Positions 35,731 to 44,420 of a stretch of DNA of 64,000 bases are shown piece by piece. Position 1 is the stretch's first letter, and the number at the start of each line of letters is the position of its first letter. Made by a program: the position numbers and the translations under genes. Source of the stretch: Ureibacillus composti (lineage in GTDB: Bacteria; Bacillota; Bacilli; Bacillales_A; Planococcaceae); the NCBI GenBank assembly GCA_030348875.1, contig JAUCEP010000002.1, positions 2,869,001 to 2,933,000 on the forward strand, in the 5' to 3' direction. Below the pieces are notes generated by a model. It was given only the letters and a program-made list of their open reading frames with translations. It made no database searches and was not told where the DNA came from.

Positions 35731-36150
35731 TTAATGGTCCTTTTTCTTCAATTCTTTAATTTTTTGTTCAAGCTTTGCGACTAAATCTTCATCGACATCT
35801 TCTAATGCATCTAACATATGACTGACCACGACATTTCCAAACTCGTCCATCAGTTCTTGAGTCATCTCTTTCGATTGTTCGTTCAAAAATGCATCTCTAG
35901 TTTGCACTGGATGGTAAAGCGATCCTCTACCTTCTGCTCGTTTTTGAAGTATACCCTTTTCAACTAGGCGGTTCATTACGGTCATCACTGTATTAAAATT
36001 CGTTGTTTTTTCCTGATCAAGCACATGTTGTACATCTTTAATGCTCATCTCTTTAGAAGCATTCCATAAGATATCCATAATCTTTGCTTCAAGTGGACCA
36101 AAAAAGCGATTCAATCCACTTTCTTTCATCTTAAACTTTCGAATTAACAC
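35731..36150 (-). CDS. BlaI/MecI/CopY family transcriptional repressor
   Basis: The 139-residue product has an N-terminal winged helix (GPLEAKIMDILWNASKEMSIK, split here as GPLEAKIMDILWNA and SKEMSIK; TTNFNTVMTVMNRLVEKGIL, about 50-69) and a helical dimerisation C-terminus. GTG at 36150 follows GAGGTG at 6 nt; the GTG at 36159 is part of that SD, and an ATG at 36120 would remove part of the N-terminus. Likely represses its own operon and bdbDC-resA through matching dyads. Confidence 0.9.
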   Translation of the reverse strand: MLIRKFKMKESGLNRFFGPLEAKIMDILWNASKEMSIKDVQHVLDQEKTTNFNTVMTVMNRLVEKGILQKRAEGRGSLYHPVQTRDAFLNEQSKEMTQELMDEFGNVVVSHMLDALEDVDEDLVAKLEQKIKELKKKDH

Positions 36151-36163
36151 AATATTCACCTCA

Positions 36164-36180
36164 CATTACACATTGTAGTG
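36164..36180. promoter_or_regulatory. BlaI-type operator candidate in front of the repressor gene
   Basis: CATTACA-N3-TGTAGTG, identical in layout to the site at 34846-34862 with one substitution in the left arm. It abuts the repressor gene's SD, fitting autorepression. Confidence 0.65.
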
Positions 36181-36262
36181 TTAGACAACGAACGAGTCAA
36201 GAAGATTATCTCAAATTCAGAGTAATAAATCTTAGTTGAATTTATGATATGTAGATTAGAAA

Positions 36263-36289
36263 AGCACCCATTAAAAATTAATGAGTGCT
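36263..36289 (-). terminator. Terminator of ilvE
   Basis: AGCACCCATTAA pairs with TTAATGAGTGCT (one mismatch); TTTTC follows on the minus strand. Confidence 0.75.
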
Positions 36290-36302
36290 AGAATTCTTTT
36301 TC

Positions 36303-37367
36303 TTATAATTTAATTGTCCAACCGAATGTATCTTCAATTGTACCGTTTTGGATACCTGTTAATGTATCATATAACATTTGCGAAACTTCACCAATTTCTC
36401 CATTGTTAATGATCATTTTTTCATCACGCCATTTTAATTCGCCAACTGGTGAAATAACTGCTGCAGTACCAGTTCCGAATGCTTCTTCTAAAGTACCATT
36501 GTGATAAGCTTCCACTACTTCATCGATTGAAATAAGGCGCTCTTCAACTGGAATATTTTTAGATTTTAACACTTGAATCATAGAATCACGTGTAATCCCT
36601 GGTAAAATACTTCCATTTAAAGCAGGAGTAATGACTGTACCATCAATTTTGAAGAAGATATTCATGCTTCCTACTTCTTCAATATAGCGGTTTTCTTTTC
36701 CATCTAACCATAAAGTTTGAGCATATCCTTCACGGTCCGCAATTTCTTGACCTTTTAACGCACTTGCATAGTTACCACCAGTTTTCGCTTCACCAGTACC
36801 ACCTACAACTGCACGAACAAATTGTTGTTCAACCATAATTTTTACCGGATTAATTCCACCTTTATAGTAAGAACCAGACGGTGACATAATGATCATAAAT
36901 AAGTAGTTTTTCGCAGGGTGAACACCTAAATGTGGCTCAGTTGCGATAATAAATGGACGAACGTAAAGCGATGTACCAGGTGCATTAGGAATCCATTCAC
37001 GATCGATAGTTACTAATTTCTTTAACCCTTCTAAAGCAAGTTCTTCATCAATTGCAGGAATAACTAAACGATCATTTGAATTATTTAAACGATTAAAGTT
37101 ACGATCCGGGCGGAATAGTAACGTTTCATTATTAACTGTAAGATAAGCTTTTAACCCTTCAAATACTGATTGACCATAGTGGAATACCATTGATGAAGGC
37201 TCTAGAGAAAGTGGTTGATAAGGAATGATGCGTGGGTCATGCCAACCTTGCCCCTCTGTGTAATCCATAATAAACATATGATCGGTAAAAACTTGACCAA
37301 ATCCAAGTTGATCTACTGCTGGTTTTTCTTTAGGATTAGTTGTTAATTCAATTTTGATTTCTGACAT
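36303..37367 (-). CDS. ilvE: Branched-chain amino acid aminotransferase
   Basis: The 354-residue class IV PLP enzyme interconverts Leu, Ile and Val with their 2-oxo acids. Signatures are FGQSVFEGLKAY in the form YGQSVFEGLKAY, EAKTGGNYASALKGQ with the PLP lysine, and the late GTGTAAVISPVG. Type II BCAT length. ATG at 37367 follows GGAGG at 8 nt; the longer frame has no SD and begins 21 codons earlier. Confidence 0.96.
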   Translation of the reverse strand: MSEIKIELTTNPKEKPAVDQLGFGQVFTDHMFIMDYTEGQGWHDPRIIPYQPLSLEPSSMVFHYGQSVFEGLKAYLTVNNETLLFRPDRNFNRLNNSNDRLVIPAIDEELALEGLKKLVTIDREWIPNAPGTSLYVRPFIIATEPHLGVHPAKNYLFMIIMSPSGSYYKGGINPVKIMVEQQFVRAVVGGTGEAKTGGNYASALKGQEIADREGYAQTLWLDGKENRYIEEVGSMNIFFKIDGTVITPALNGSILPGITRDSMIQVLKSKNIPVEERLISIDEVVEAYHNGTLEEAFGTGTAAVISPVGELKWRDEKMIINNGEIGEVSQMLYDTLTGIQNGTIEDTFGWTIKL

Positions 37368-37917
37368 CTTCACGGCCTCCATATAGCAATAGTTGAAAAT
37401 TCTGAAAAAGACAACTATTAACTTTAACAATTATTTTTCTTACATCATATCATACATTTTTGAACTACAAAACATCATATTTATATAACATTCTGAATAT
37501 TTTGTTGTTTCCTTCATAACTATCTCGAAAGTGATAGAATCTTATATTTATTGATTAAAATTTTCTACTTAATAATCTTATGTAATTTTATTACAATAAT
37601 TTTACACAACAATTTAACTTAAGCATATGTAAATAAAAAGGCCATTTTCTCAATGAAAATGGCGCTCAAATATTATCTTGAATAAAGAAATTATTAATTG
37701 AACATAAAACCATTATGATTTAATTCTTTAACTATATTGCCAAGATGATGAGCAATCATTAGAATACACCACCATGATACTTCTTGAAGATTTCATTTTA
37801 TTTTTGATTTTATCTCAAAAAATTTTGTCTCCCTGATCCAGTTAACAGTTATCTTCTTATCTCTAAAGTCATCCTGGACCTTACGTACACTTTAAGTTAT
37901 TTTTTATTTATCCAATT
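37368..37917. other. Intergenic region between ilvE and the DUF1259 gene
   Basis: Holds a clear minus-strand terminator (37641-37663) and a 21-codon frame at 37694-37759 (MIAHHLGNIVKELNHNGFMF). The frame has coding-like composition but only a weak ribosome site; it could be a gene remnant. No T-box motif for branched-chain amino acids is seen. Confidence 0.4.
37641..37663 (-). terminator. Terminator downstream of the DUF1259 gene
   Basis: Perfect 9-bp stem GCCATTTTC/GAAAATGGC, then CTTTTTATTTA on the minus strand. It is 255 bp past the DUF1259 stop. Confidence 0.75.
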
Positions 37918-38787
37918 TTATAGACTTACTTTTTTATCAGTAAGTACTTCTAGAGCGTCTTTAACGTCTTTAGAAAATTTCACCGGATGGTCAATTTTAA
38001 CAAAATGAATGTACATTAATCTTGGATCTTCAAATAACCAATGATTATGGAATGCCGTAACGAGAATATTATGTTTACGAAGTTTAGTTAAAAATGGATT
38101 TAGCTCTTCTTGTAGTATGACGGTTTCTCCACTACACAGTGCTGTTCCATCTTTCGATAAAGATTCAAAAACAAACATTTGCGGTATTGTCAGGAAGGAT
38201 CTACTTTTTCTTTCTAAAATGCGTGTTTTTATATTCAATCTTGAATCCATCACGGTACAAACGCCGTCTTCAAATGTATGCATGCCCCCAAGAATATTAT
38301 GGAATTCTTCGCAAATTTCTTCGGCATCTTTAGGTGTCCATACTTTCCGAACGCCACCAATGTTTCTAGTTGTTAAGACTCTTAGTGCTCTTCTAACTTT
38401 TCGAGCAAACGCAAGAGGTTCATCAATAGATTCGAAATGGATATATAAAAGACGTGGGTTTTCAAACAACCAGTGATTGTGTAATGCCGTGACAATAATA
38501 TCGTGATCTCTCAAAACAGAAATAAAAGGATTAACCTCATCTTCTAGGATCACTGTTTCTCCAAGACAAAGTGCCTTCCCGTGCTTATCAATATTCTCGA
38601 ATGAAAACGCTTGAGGAACAAACATGAACGATTCAGCGGGACGCCCTAATACCATTGGTTTAATATTCGTCCTTGAACGTGTTGCTGTGCAAACGCCATT
38701 AATAACAGAAGGAGTCGCATCTAAAATTCTTGCAAACTCCTGACATAGTTCACTTGGTTGATTATGATCCATTTCCATATCTTGCAT
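37918..38787 (-). CDS. Tandem DUF1259 domain protein
   Basis: A 289-residue protein made of two homologous halves (about 10-147 and 155-285). Each half contains the family pattern: SFENIDKHGKALCLGETVIL / VFESLSKDGTALCSGETVIL, then TALHNHWLFENPRLLYIHF / TAFHNHWLFEDPRLMYIHF. DUF1259 (LppY/LpqO-like) has no established activity; the invariant His-Asn-His suggests a metal or active site present twice. No signal peptide, so it is cytoplasmic. The ATG at 38787 follows GGGAAAGG. Confidence 0.85.
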   Translation of the reverse strand: MQDMEMDHNQPSELCQEFARILDATPSVINGVCTATRSRTNIKPMVLGRPAESFMFVPQAFSFENIDKHGKALCLGETVILEDEVNPFISVLRDHDIIVTALHNHWLFENPRLLYIHFESIDEPLAFARKVRRALRVLTTRNIGGVRKVWTPKDAEEICEEFHNILGGMHTFEDGVCTVMDSRLNIKTRILERKSRSFLTIPQMFVFESLSKDGTALCSGETVILQEELNPFLTKLRKHNILVTAFHNHWLFEDPRLMYIHFVKIDHPVKFSKDVKDALEVLTDKKVSL

Positions 38788-38883
38788 TAACACCTTTCCC
38801 TTTCCAAAGAAATTTTCAAATCATTTTAAAATATTCATTGGAATAAAAGAGATAAGGGTAATATGCGGATAAATAATAAAAAA

Positions 38884-38903
38884 AGGAAGCACCTAAGCTT
38901 CCT
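38884..38903 (-). terminator. Terminator of yqhG
   Basis: AGGAAGC/GCTTCCT stem with a minus-strand T-run. Confidence 0.75.
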
Positions 38904-38910
38904 AAGTCTA

Positions 38911-39678
38911 TTATTTCAAATAAAACAGCCCACCACTCACAATCTCCATTTTAATTCGTGGTGTATAGCGTTCTTCAATGGCCTTAACTTCAATTTCATA
39001 GCGCTCTGGTTTTTCTTTTTCATCTTCATAGAAATAGTCCAGAACATGTATTTCTTTTTTCCATCGTGTTCTTGCTTCTTGCGCCCATGAATGATCATCT
39101 TGTTGAATAATTCGCTCAATCGATTCTTCCAATCGTTCCATTGCACGTTTCGGCTTAACAATAATGGGCAAGCAAAAAACAGTTCTAGGCATGTCTTCCA
39201 CAAGGTCTACCCCCATGAGTCGATCATGGAAATTATCCTCAATTGTCCCTGTTACTAAATTAATTCCATATGAAAAAATCATTTCTTTTGTTCTGTCACA
39301 TTGATACGAAATTTTATAATTCATACCTAACCAGGGGACTAAATTATAATCCTCAACATTTTCATACATTTTAACCATCGAACCAAGCTCATGATTTGCT
39401 TTAAAAATTTGATTTAATCTTGGTGAGCCAAAGTGAATAACCTCACCCCAAATCCCTTCGTCTAATGCATTTCGATTCGTAATCAGCGTAATCTGGGATG
39501 GATTTGGTTCACCGCCTGTCGCTTCTATATATTGCCAATAGAATGGGCGATTCATAATTTTCTTATCAATCTCATTAGTTAATTGAACAGATAGAAAGTT
39601 CGGTTGATTTTTTAGTATTTCACAATCTGTTTCTCTGAAAAAAGACTCTAAATATTGATGGATCTGTTGAGCATACAA
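38911..39678 (-). CDS. yqhG: YqhG family protein
   Basis: A 255-residue cytoplasmic protein matching B. subtilis YqhG in length and in the motif region RPFYWQYIEATGGEPNPSQI (given at its 20-residue core). It sits directly downstream of an SNF2 helicase gene, the same order as yqhH-yqhG of B. subtilis. Function unknown. SD GGGAGGAAT precedes the start. Confidence 0.85.
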   Translation of the reverse strand: MYAQQIHQYLESFFRETDCEILKNQPNFLSVQLTNEIDKKIMNRPFYWQYIEATGGEPNPSQITLITNRNALDEGIWGEVIHFGSPRLNQIFKANHELGSMVKMYENVEDYNLVPWLGMNYKISYQCDRTKEMIFSYGINLVTGTIEDNFHDRLMGVDLVEDMPRTVFCLPIIVKPKRAMERLEESIERIIQQDDHSWAQEARTRWKKEIHVLDYFYEDEKEKPERYEIEVKAIEERYTPRIKMEIVSGGLFYLK

Positions 39679-39782
39679 TTGGATTCCTCCCTCTGATCAT
39701 ACAATAAGGCTAATTTACATTTGACCAATTGAACGATTTTTTAGACTAAAATGTATATTTTACAAAGCCACTAAATCATTCA

Positions 39783-41309
39783 TTACGCTCTCTTTGTTAA
39801 GATATCATCCAATTCTCCAACAACTTTTTCAAAAACATTAATTTTATCATTCAATAAATTTAATATATTGTCTTCAATTGTATTTTTAATCGCTAAATTG
39901 TAAATTTGGACATCATGTTCTTGTCCTAAACGATGTACACGTCCAATTCTTTGTTCAAGCTTCATTGGATTCCATGGTAAATCATAGTTAATGACATGAT
40001 GACAGAATTGAAGGTTGATCCCTTCACCACCGGATTCAGTCGCAATCAGTACTTGTGCCCGGTCTCTAAACAATTGTTGCATCCAATCTTTTTTATTTTT
40101 ACTAAACTTCCCGTTAAAGAGAACACTTGTAATGCCTTTTGTATGCAAATACCATTGAAGGTAAGCCTGTGTTGAACGATATTCTGTAAAGATAATAACT
40201 TTATCGTCACCTGCATTTTGCACAATTTCATATGTTTTTTCAGCCTTTGCATTAATTTCTAAAGCTGCTAACTTATTAATAATTTCATCGATATACGCAA
40301 TTTCTTCAGGATTTATAACTTTTTGTTTCATCTTTTCTAAAGTTAAATACGTAGCTTCTTTACTACTACACATTTCCTTTTGCAAAGTAATCATTGAGAA
40401 GGAACCTGAAAATACTGATGATATATTTTTTAGTTCACAAATCATGTCATAGACTTCTCGTTCTTCTTCTGTGAAATCAATTTGCATCGTTTCCACCTGA
40501 CGACTCGTCCAATCAAAGCCAGTATCATTTCTACGATTTCTTATCATAACCTTGTTGACGAGTTCTTTTAGAAATTCCTCTTGTTCAAAACTTCTCTTCT
40601 TTGCAGAAAAAGCAGTTTGGAAAGCATCATAATTCCCTAAGTGACCAGGTTTTAATAACGATACAAGATAAAAGATTTCAAAAATATCGTTTTGGATCGG
40701 TGTTGCAGTTAATAATAAACAAAATTTCTTTTTAATACTTTGGACAAATTCATAAATTTGTGTTTTGTGATTTTTTAATTTATGTGCCTCATCGATAATA
40801 ATCATGTCGTAATCCTGTTCAATAATTTGCTCCCGATGTGGACTTTTCTTAGCCGTATCCATACTCATAACAACAACGTCATATTGGTCAATTGCTACTT
40901 TCTTTTTGTATCCAATAGCCGGTATATAAAATTTCTTATTCAATTCGTCTACCCATTGTTTAAGAAGTGATGCAGGCACAAGGATTAACGCCTTTTTTAC
41001 TAAACCACGAATGAGATATTCTTTTAACACTAGTCCAGCTTCAATTGTTTTACCTAGACCTACTTCATCAGCTAAAATTGCTTTCCCGTGCATGTCTTCA
41101 ATGACTGTTTGAGCGACCTCTAATTGATGGTCAAGTATATTTAAATCCTTTAAAAATTTTGGTGCTTGTAACCCTGAAAATTCAGTGATTAGTTTTGACT
41201 TTTGCACTTCAGCGTTCATTTGATAAAGTGTAAAGCGGTCCCACGGTCCATCATTTTCCAATCGTTCTAAGAAATTATCTTTCCATGTTGACGACTTTTC
41301 AATAATCAT
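39783..41309 (-). CDS. yqhH: SNF2-family helicase YqhH
   Basis: A 508-residue DNA-dependent ATPase. Motif I is ADEVGLGKTIEAGLVL, motif II DEAH (in IIIDEAHKLKNH), motif III LTATPIQND. The C-terminal lobe has VIIFTEYRSTQAYLQWYL, ATESGGEGINLQFCHHVI, and motif VI EQRIGRVHRLGQ. No accessory DNA-binding domain is visible. The pair with yqhG suggests a functional link that is still undefined. ATG follows GAGGTG. Confidence 0.93.
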   Translation of the reverse strand: MIIEKSSTWKDNFLERLENDGPWDRFTLYQMNAEVQKSKLITEFSGLQAPKFLKDLNILDHQLEVAQTVIEDMHGKAILADEVGLGKTIEAGLVLKEYLIRGLVKKALILVPASLLKQWVDELNKKFYIPAIGYKKKVAIDQYDVVVMSMDTAKKSPHREQIIEQDYDMIIIDEAHKLKNHKTQIYEFVQSIKKKFCLLLTATPIQNDIFEIFYLVSLLKPGHLGNYDAFQTAFSAKKRSFEQEEFLKELVNKVMIRNRRNDTGFDWTSRQVETMQIDFTEEEREVYDMICELKNISSVFSGSFSMITLQKEMCSSKEATYLTLEKMKQKVINPEEIAYIDEIINKLAALEINAKAEKTYEIVQNAGDDKVIIFTEYRSTQAYLQWYLHTKGITSVLFNGKFSKNKKDWMQQLFRDRAQVLIATESGGEGINLQFCHHVINYDLPWNPMKLEQRIGRVHRLGQEHDVQIYNLAIKNTIEDNILNLLNDKINVFEKVVGELDDILTKRA

Positions 41310-41604
41310 GATGACACCTCACAGGTTTTTAAATCTTATATTGTCCAAAATTCAAATTTCTATTATAAATTACTAGTATCAAAATTTACCATTTTAGTAC
41401 TGCAATCATTTATGTTTACTAAGATAATTTGTTAACTTGATGAAAATGTTTATTCTTCGTCATTTTTCACATCTTACAGAGAAACCATGTTTAATTTTCG
41501 AAAAAAACTTTTTTAATACATTTAGTTTGCCCAATAAAAATAAGATTACGATTCCCTTTTAACTACAAAAAAAGAGCTCATGCTAACCATGAACTCTTTT
41601 CACT
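41310..41604. other. Intergenic region, only the CNNM-gene terminator recognised
   Basis: No frame with a ribosome site. The hairpin at 41570-41600 is listed separately. Confidence 0.4.
41570..41600 (-). terminator. Terminator of the CNNM/CorC-type gene
   Basis: AAAAGAGCTCATG pairs with CATGAACTCTTTT (one mismatch). Confidence 0.8.
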
Positions 41605-42912
41605 CTATATAGAATTTACTAACCGTTTCACTTCAAGATAGTGTAAACGTAAATCTTCTTTTTCTAAAATTTTAAACAAATATCCTTCATGTTCAATTGC
41701 GTTCTGTTCATTTAGCTCCATATCTTTTGTAAAGTACCAACCACCAATTGTATCTACATCTAGTTGTTCAAATGGAATCTTTAAAAACTTTGCTAAATCA
41801 TCTAATAACACTTTTGCATGAATAATATAATGTCCTTCTTGCACTTTACGTACTTCTGCAACTTCATCATCATCAAATTCATCACGAATTTCTCCTACTA
41901 ATTCCTCTAAAATGTCCTCAACAGTTACTAGACCCGAGGTTCCGCCATATTCATCTAATAATATAGCAAGATGCGTTCGTTCTTTTTGCATTTTAGTAAA
42001 TAAGACTTGGATTGGAGTAGAGTCAATCGTTTTTATTACTGGATTAGTAAAGTCACGAATTTTAAATGTTTCTGATGTCACTCGGTTATTTAGTCCTTGT
42101 GTTAAAAAATCTTTAATATTCAGGAATCCTATAATATTATCTCGATCCTCAATAAAGACTGGATAACGAGTATAGCGTTCTTCAGAAATGGTTGTTAATA
42201 CTTCGTTAAATGACGCATTTATTTCGAATCCCACGATTTGTGTTCGTGGCACCATAATTTCACGAGCAATCCGGTCATCGAATTCAAATACGTTATTCAC
42301 GTATTTTAGTTCGTTTTGGTTGATCTCACCGTTTTCGAAACTTTCTGTCAATAATAAACGTAACTCTTCCTCAGTGTGTGAAAGTTCATGCTCAGAAGCT
42401 GGCTTCATTCCAAATATTCCGACTAATAATCGTGCAGATCCATTTAAGAACCAAATGAACGGATATAATAATTTATAAAACATCATGATTGGTTTTGCGA
42501 AAAGTAAACTAATCTTTTCAGCCTTTTGAATCGCTGCAGTTTTTGGAGCTAATTCACCAACTACTACATGTAAAAATGTAGCAATAATAAAGGCTGCCGC
42601 AATTGTGAAGAAATGAATATAATTTGCAGGTATTCCGATAACATCAAACATCGGATGCAGGATAAACTCAAATGTCGACTCACCTACCATACCGATTCCA
42701 AGCGCCGTTACCGTAATCCCCAACTGACAAGCTGATAAATATTCATCTAAATGCGTCGTTACGTGTTTGGCAGCAAGCGCCCCTTTCTTTTTTTCAGCAA
42801 CCAATTGATCAATTCGAGATGATCGCACCTTTACAATCGCAAATTCAGTTGCTACAAAAAAGCCAGTTAAAGCAAGTAGAAGAATAAAAATCGATAAATT
42901 TAATATGGTCAA
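41605..42912 (-). CDS. CNNM/CorC family hemolysin-like transporter
   Basis: A 435-residue membrane protein: an N-terminal CNNM (DUF21) domain with FFVATEFAIVKVRSSRI, a CBS pair (about 215-335; VPRTQIVGF, FIEDRDNIIGFLNIKDFL) and a C-terminal CorC_HlyC domain. Relatives such as B. subtilis MpfA (YhdP) export Mg2+, so Mg2+ efflux is likely. The only in-frame start is TTG at 42912 because TGA immediately precedes it. The strong SD (AGGAGGTG) is 33 nt away, with a stem CTTACTT/AAGTAAG between them. Probably co-transcribed with the MerR gene. Confidence 0.88.
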   Translation of the reverse strand: MTILNLSIFILLLALTGFFVATEFAIVKVRSSRIDQLVAEKKKGALAAKHVTTHLDEYLSACQLGITVTALGIGMVGESTFEFILHPMFDVIGIPANYIHFFTIAAAFIIATFLHVVVGELAPKTAAIQKAEKISLLFAKPIMMFYKLLYPFIWFLNGSARLLVGIFGMKPASEHELSHTEEELRLLLTESFENGEINQNELKYVNNVFEFDDRIAREIMVPRTQIVGFEINASFNEVLTTISEERYTRYPVFIEDRDNIIGFLNIKDFLTQGLNNRVTSETFKIRDFTNPVIKTIDSTPIQVLFTKMQKERTHLAILLDEYGGTSGLVTVEDILEELVGEIRDEFDDDEVAEVRKVQEGHYIIHAKVLLDDLAKFLKIPFEQLDVDTIGGWYFTKDMELNEQNAIEHEGYLFKILEKEDLRLHYLEVKRLVNSI

Positions 42913-42915
42913 TCA

Positions 42916-42940
42916 AGCGCCTTACTTGTAAAAGTAAGAC
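42916..42940 (-). promoter_or_regulatory. Hairpin separating the SD from the TTG start of the CNNM gene
   Basis: CTTACTT-N4-AAGTAAG lies between AGGAGGTG (about 42941-42948) and the TTG at 42912. Folding would shorten the distance from SD to start, or hide the start. A frame opening at the GTG inside the SD gives a 30-codon-scale leader out of frame with the gene. Confidence 0.4.
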
Positions 42941-42949
42941 GTTCACCTC

Positions 42950-43369
42950 CTAGGTTATAAGTAATATTAACGATTTCAATAAAGCAGCACTTTCATTTGA
43001 TATCTTATTTTTTATGAATTCTTTTGATGTTTTTTCATGTTTTTCAATTTGTTTTAGTAATTGAGATACTTCATTTTCTAACGTTTGCATATGCAAGCGA
43101 ATTTCTTGAATGTCAATTTCTTCGCACTCAATTTTCTTATGAAATTCCTTTTTGATATCCTCTAAAGTCATTCCTTGAGCTTTCATATCTTCTATGGTTT
43201 GTAGTCTTGTAATTACATCAGAGGAATAATAACGATAATTTGAGGCAGAGCGTTCGGCATCTAAAAGTCCAATATTTGTGTAGTAATCAATTGTACGTTT
43301 TGTAATTCCTGTTCTTTCTGCCACTTCACCAATTCTTAGTTTCTCGATCCCATCGTTATTCCCTCCCAA
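42950..43369 (-). CDS. MerR family transcriptional regulator
   Basis: The 139-residue regulator has a MerR winged helix (LRIGEVAERTGITKRTIDYY, about 11-30; LDAERSASNYRYY, about 36-48) and a helical dimerisation region with a C-terminal extension. No conserved metal-binding Cys pair is present at the C-terminus, so it is unlikely to be a CueR-like metal sensor. The only in-frame classical start is TTG at 43369, which has no SD. The well-placed SD GGGAGGG serves an out-of-frame ATG (43353) that stops after five codons. Either TTG is used, or the 5' end carries a frameshift. Downstream it is followed by the CNNM gene after 37 bp. Confidence 0.85.
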   Translation of the reverse strand: MGGNNDGIEKLRIGEVAERTGITKRTIDYYTNIGLLDAERSASNYRYYSSDVITRLQTIEDMKAQGMTLEDIKKEFHKKIECEEIDIQEIRLHMQTLENEVSQLLKQIEKHEKTSKEFIKNKISNESAALLKSLILLIT

Positions 43370-43562
43370 CTGTAACGTATTACTTCTATATTATTATAGT
43401 ACATCAAAAAAAATCAAATATTCGAGATAAATATATTCTTATGTTCATATTTTCATTTATTTTCTATGCTTTAAAGGCAATTTATTATCCTGCTGTTGAA
43501 ACATGCATCGTAGATTAATACGTGATGGTTTCATATCGGTGTACGTTCCCTCAAATAAAAAA

Positions 43563-43590
43563 CACGAACGATTATAATTGTACGTTCGTG
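43563..43590 (-). terminator. Terminator of the YczE-like gene
   Basis: CACGAACG/CGTTCGTG stem overlapping the last codons; T-run on the minus strand, T-rich also on the plus. Confidence 0.7.
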
Positions 43591-44306
43591 CTTTCTTGTT
43601 CTTCAATTTGATTATTTAGCGTTGATTTTTCTGTTTGCCCAGCATGATCTATAAACACCCAGTGTTGTAAGCATGCTTGAAAATGGCGCATCAACAAACC
43701 TAAAATTTTTCCAATGAAATATGCAGCAATAAGCGTACCAATACCAACAGCTCCAAATGAATGATTAAATATTAAACAAATAGCACCTGCAACAAAGACA
43801 TTAAGCAAATCGCTCGTAATTTTTGCTTTACTGAATTTTAATTTAAATCGTTCACTAATTACATAAGTTAACGCATCGTAAGGCATTAATGGGAACTTTG
43901 CCGTAAAATAGCCGAGTAATCCAATTGCAACGACAAACAAACTTACGATTAAAAATACAATTCGCATAAAAATTGTCTCAGGAGTTGGGAATAATTGAAT
44001 AAGAAATAATGAGGCGTCCATAAAGAAGCCAAATAATAATAAAATAATCAATTGTACAGAAAATTCTTTTACATCAAGTCTTTTCGATAATATGATTTGC
44101 ACAATAACAAATAGAATATTAGCAACAATTGTCATTAACCCAACTGAAAGATCAGATGCTAATGAAAGAGCATAGGCGAGTGAGGATACAGGTGAAACAC
44201 CAAATGCAGCTTGGATAGAGAAACTAACTCCTAACGATAGAAAAAATAAACCGAACAAGTATAATATAATTCGCTTTATCGTAACTTTCATATGATTATT
44301 TTTCAT
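43572..44306 (-). CDS. YczE/YitT-like membrane protein
   Basis: The 244-residue protein has five to six hydrophobic helices (ILYLFGLFFLSLGVSFSIQ at the start) with the YczE-family pattern GVSPVSSLAYALS and PLMPYDALTYVIS. It has no DUF2179 domain, unlike the YitT protein at 22633-23505. Divergent from a LysR regulator gene, which probably controls it. Confidence 0.85.
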   Translation of the reverse strand: MKNNHMKVTIKRIILYLFGLFFLSLGVSFSIQAAFGVSPVSSLAYALSLASDLSVGLMTIVANILFVIVQIILSKRLDVKEFSVQLIILLLFGFFMDASLFLIQLFPTPETIFMRIVFLIVSLFVVAIGLLGYFTAKFPLMPYDALTYVISERFKLKFSKAKITSDLLNVFVAGAICLIFNHSFGAVGIGTLIAAYFIGKILGLLMRHFQACLQHWVFIDHAGQTEKSTLNNQIEEQESTNVQL

Positions 44307-44420
44307 ATAACTCTTCTTTCCAATTAAGTATTTTTATCTATTATAGGACAGAATCCAACATATTAAAAATATATAAATGTTAAACTAATTATATGAAAAA
44401 ACATATAATGGAGAATCAAA

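Noticed and set aside
37368-37640. T-box leader for ilvE
   Set aside because: The conserved AGGTGGTACCGCG-type sequence is absent on the minus strand, so the nearby hairpin is treated as an ordinary terminator.
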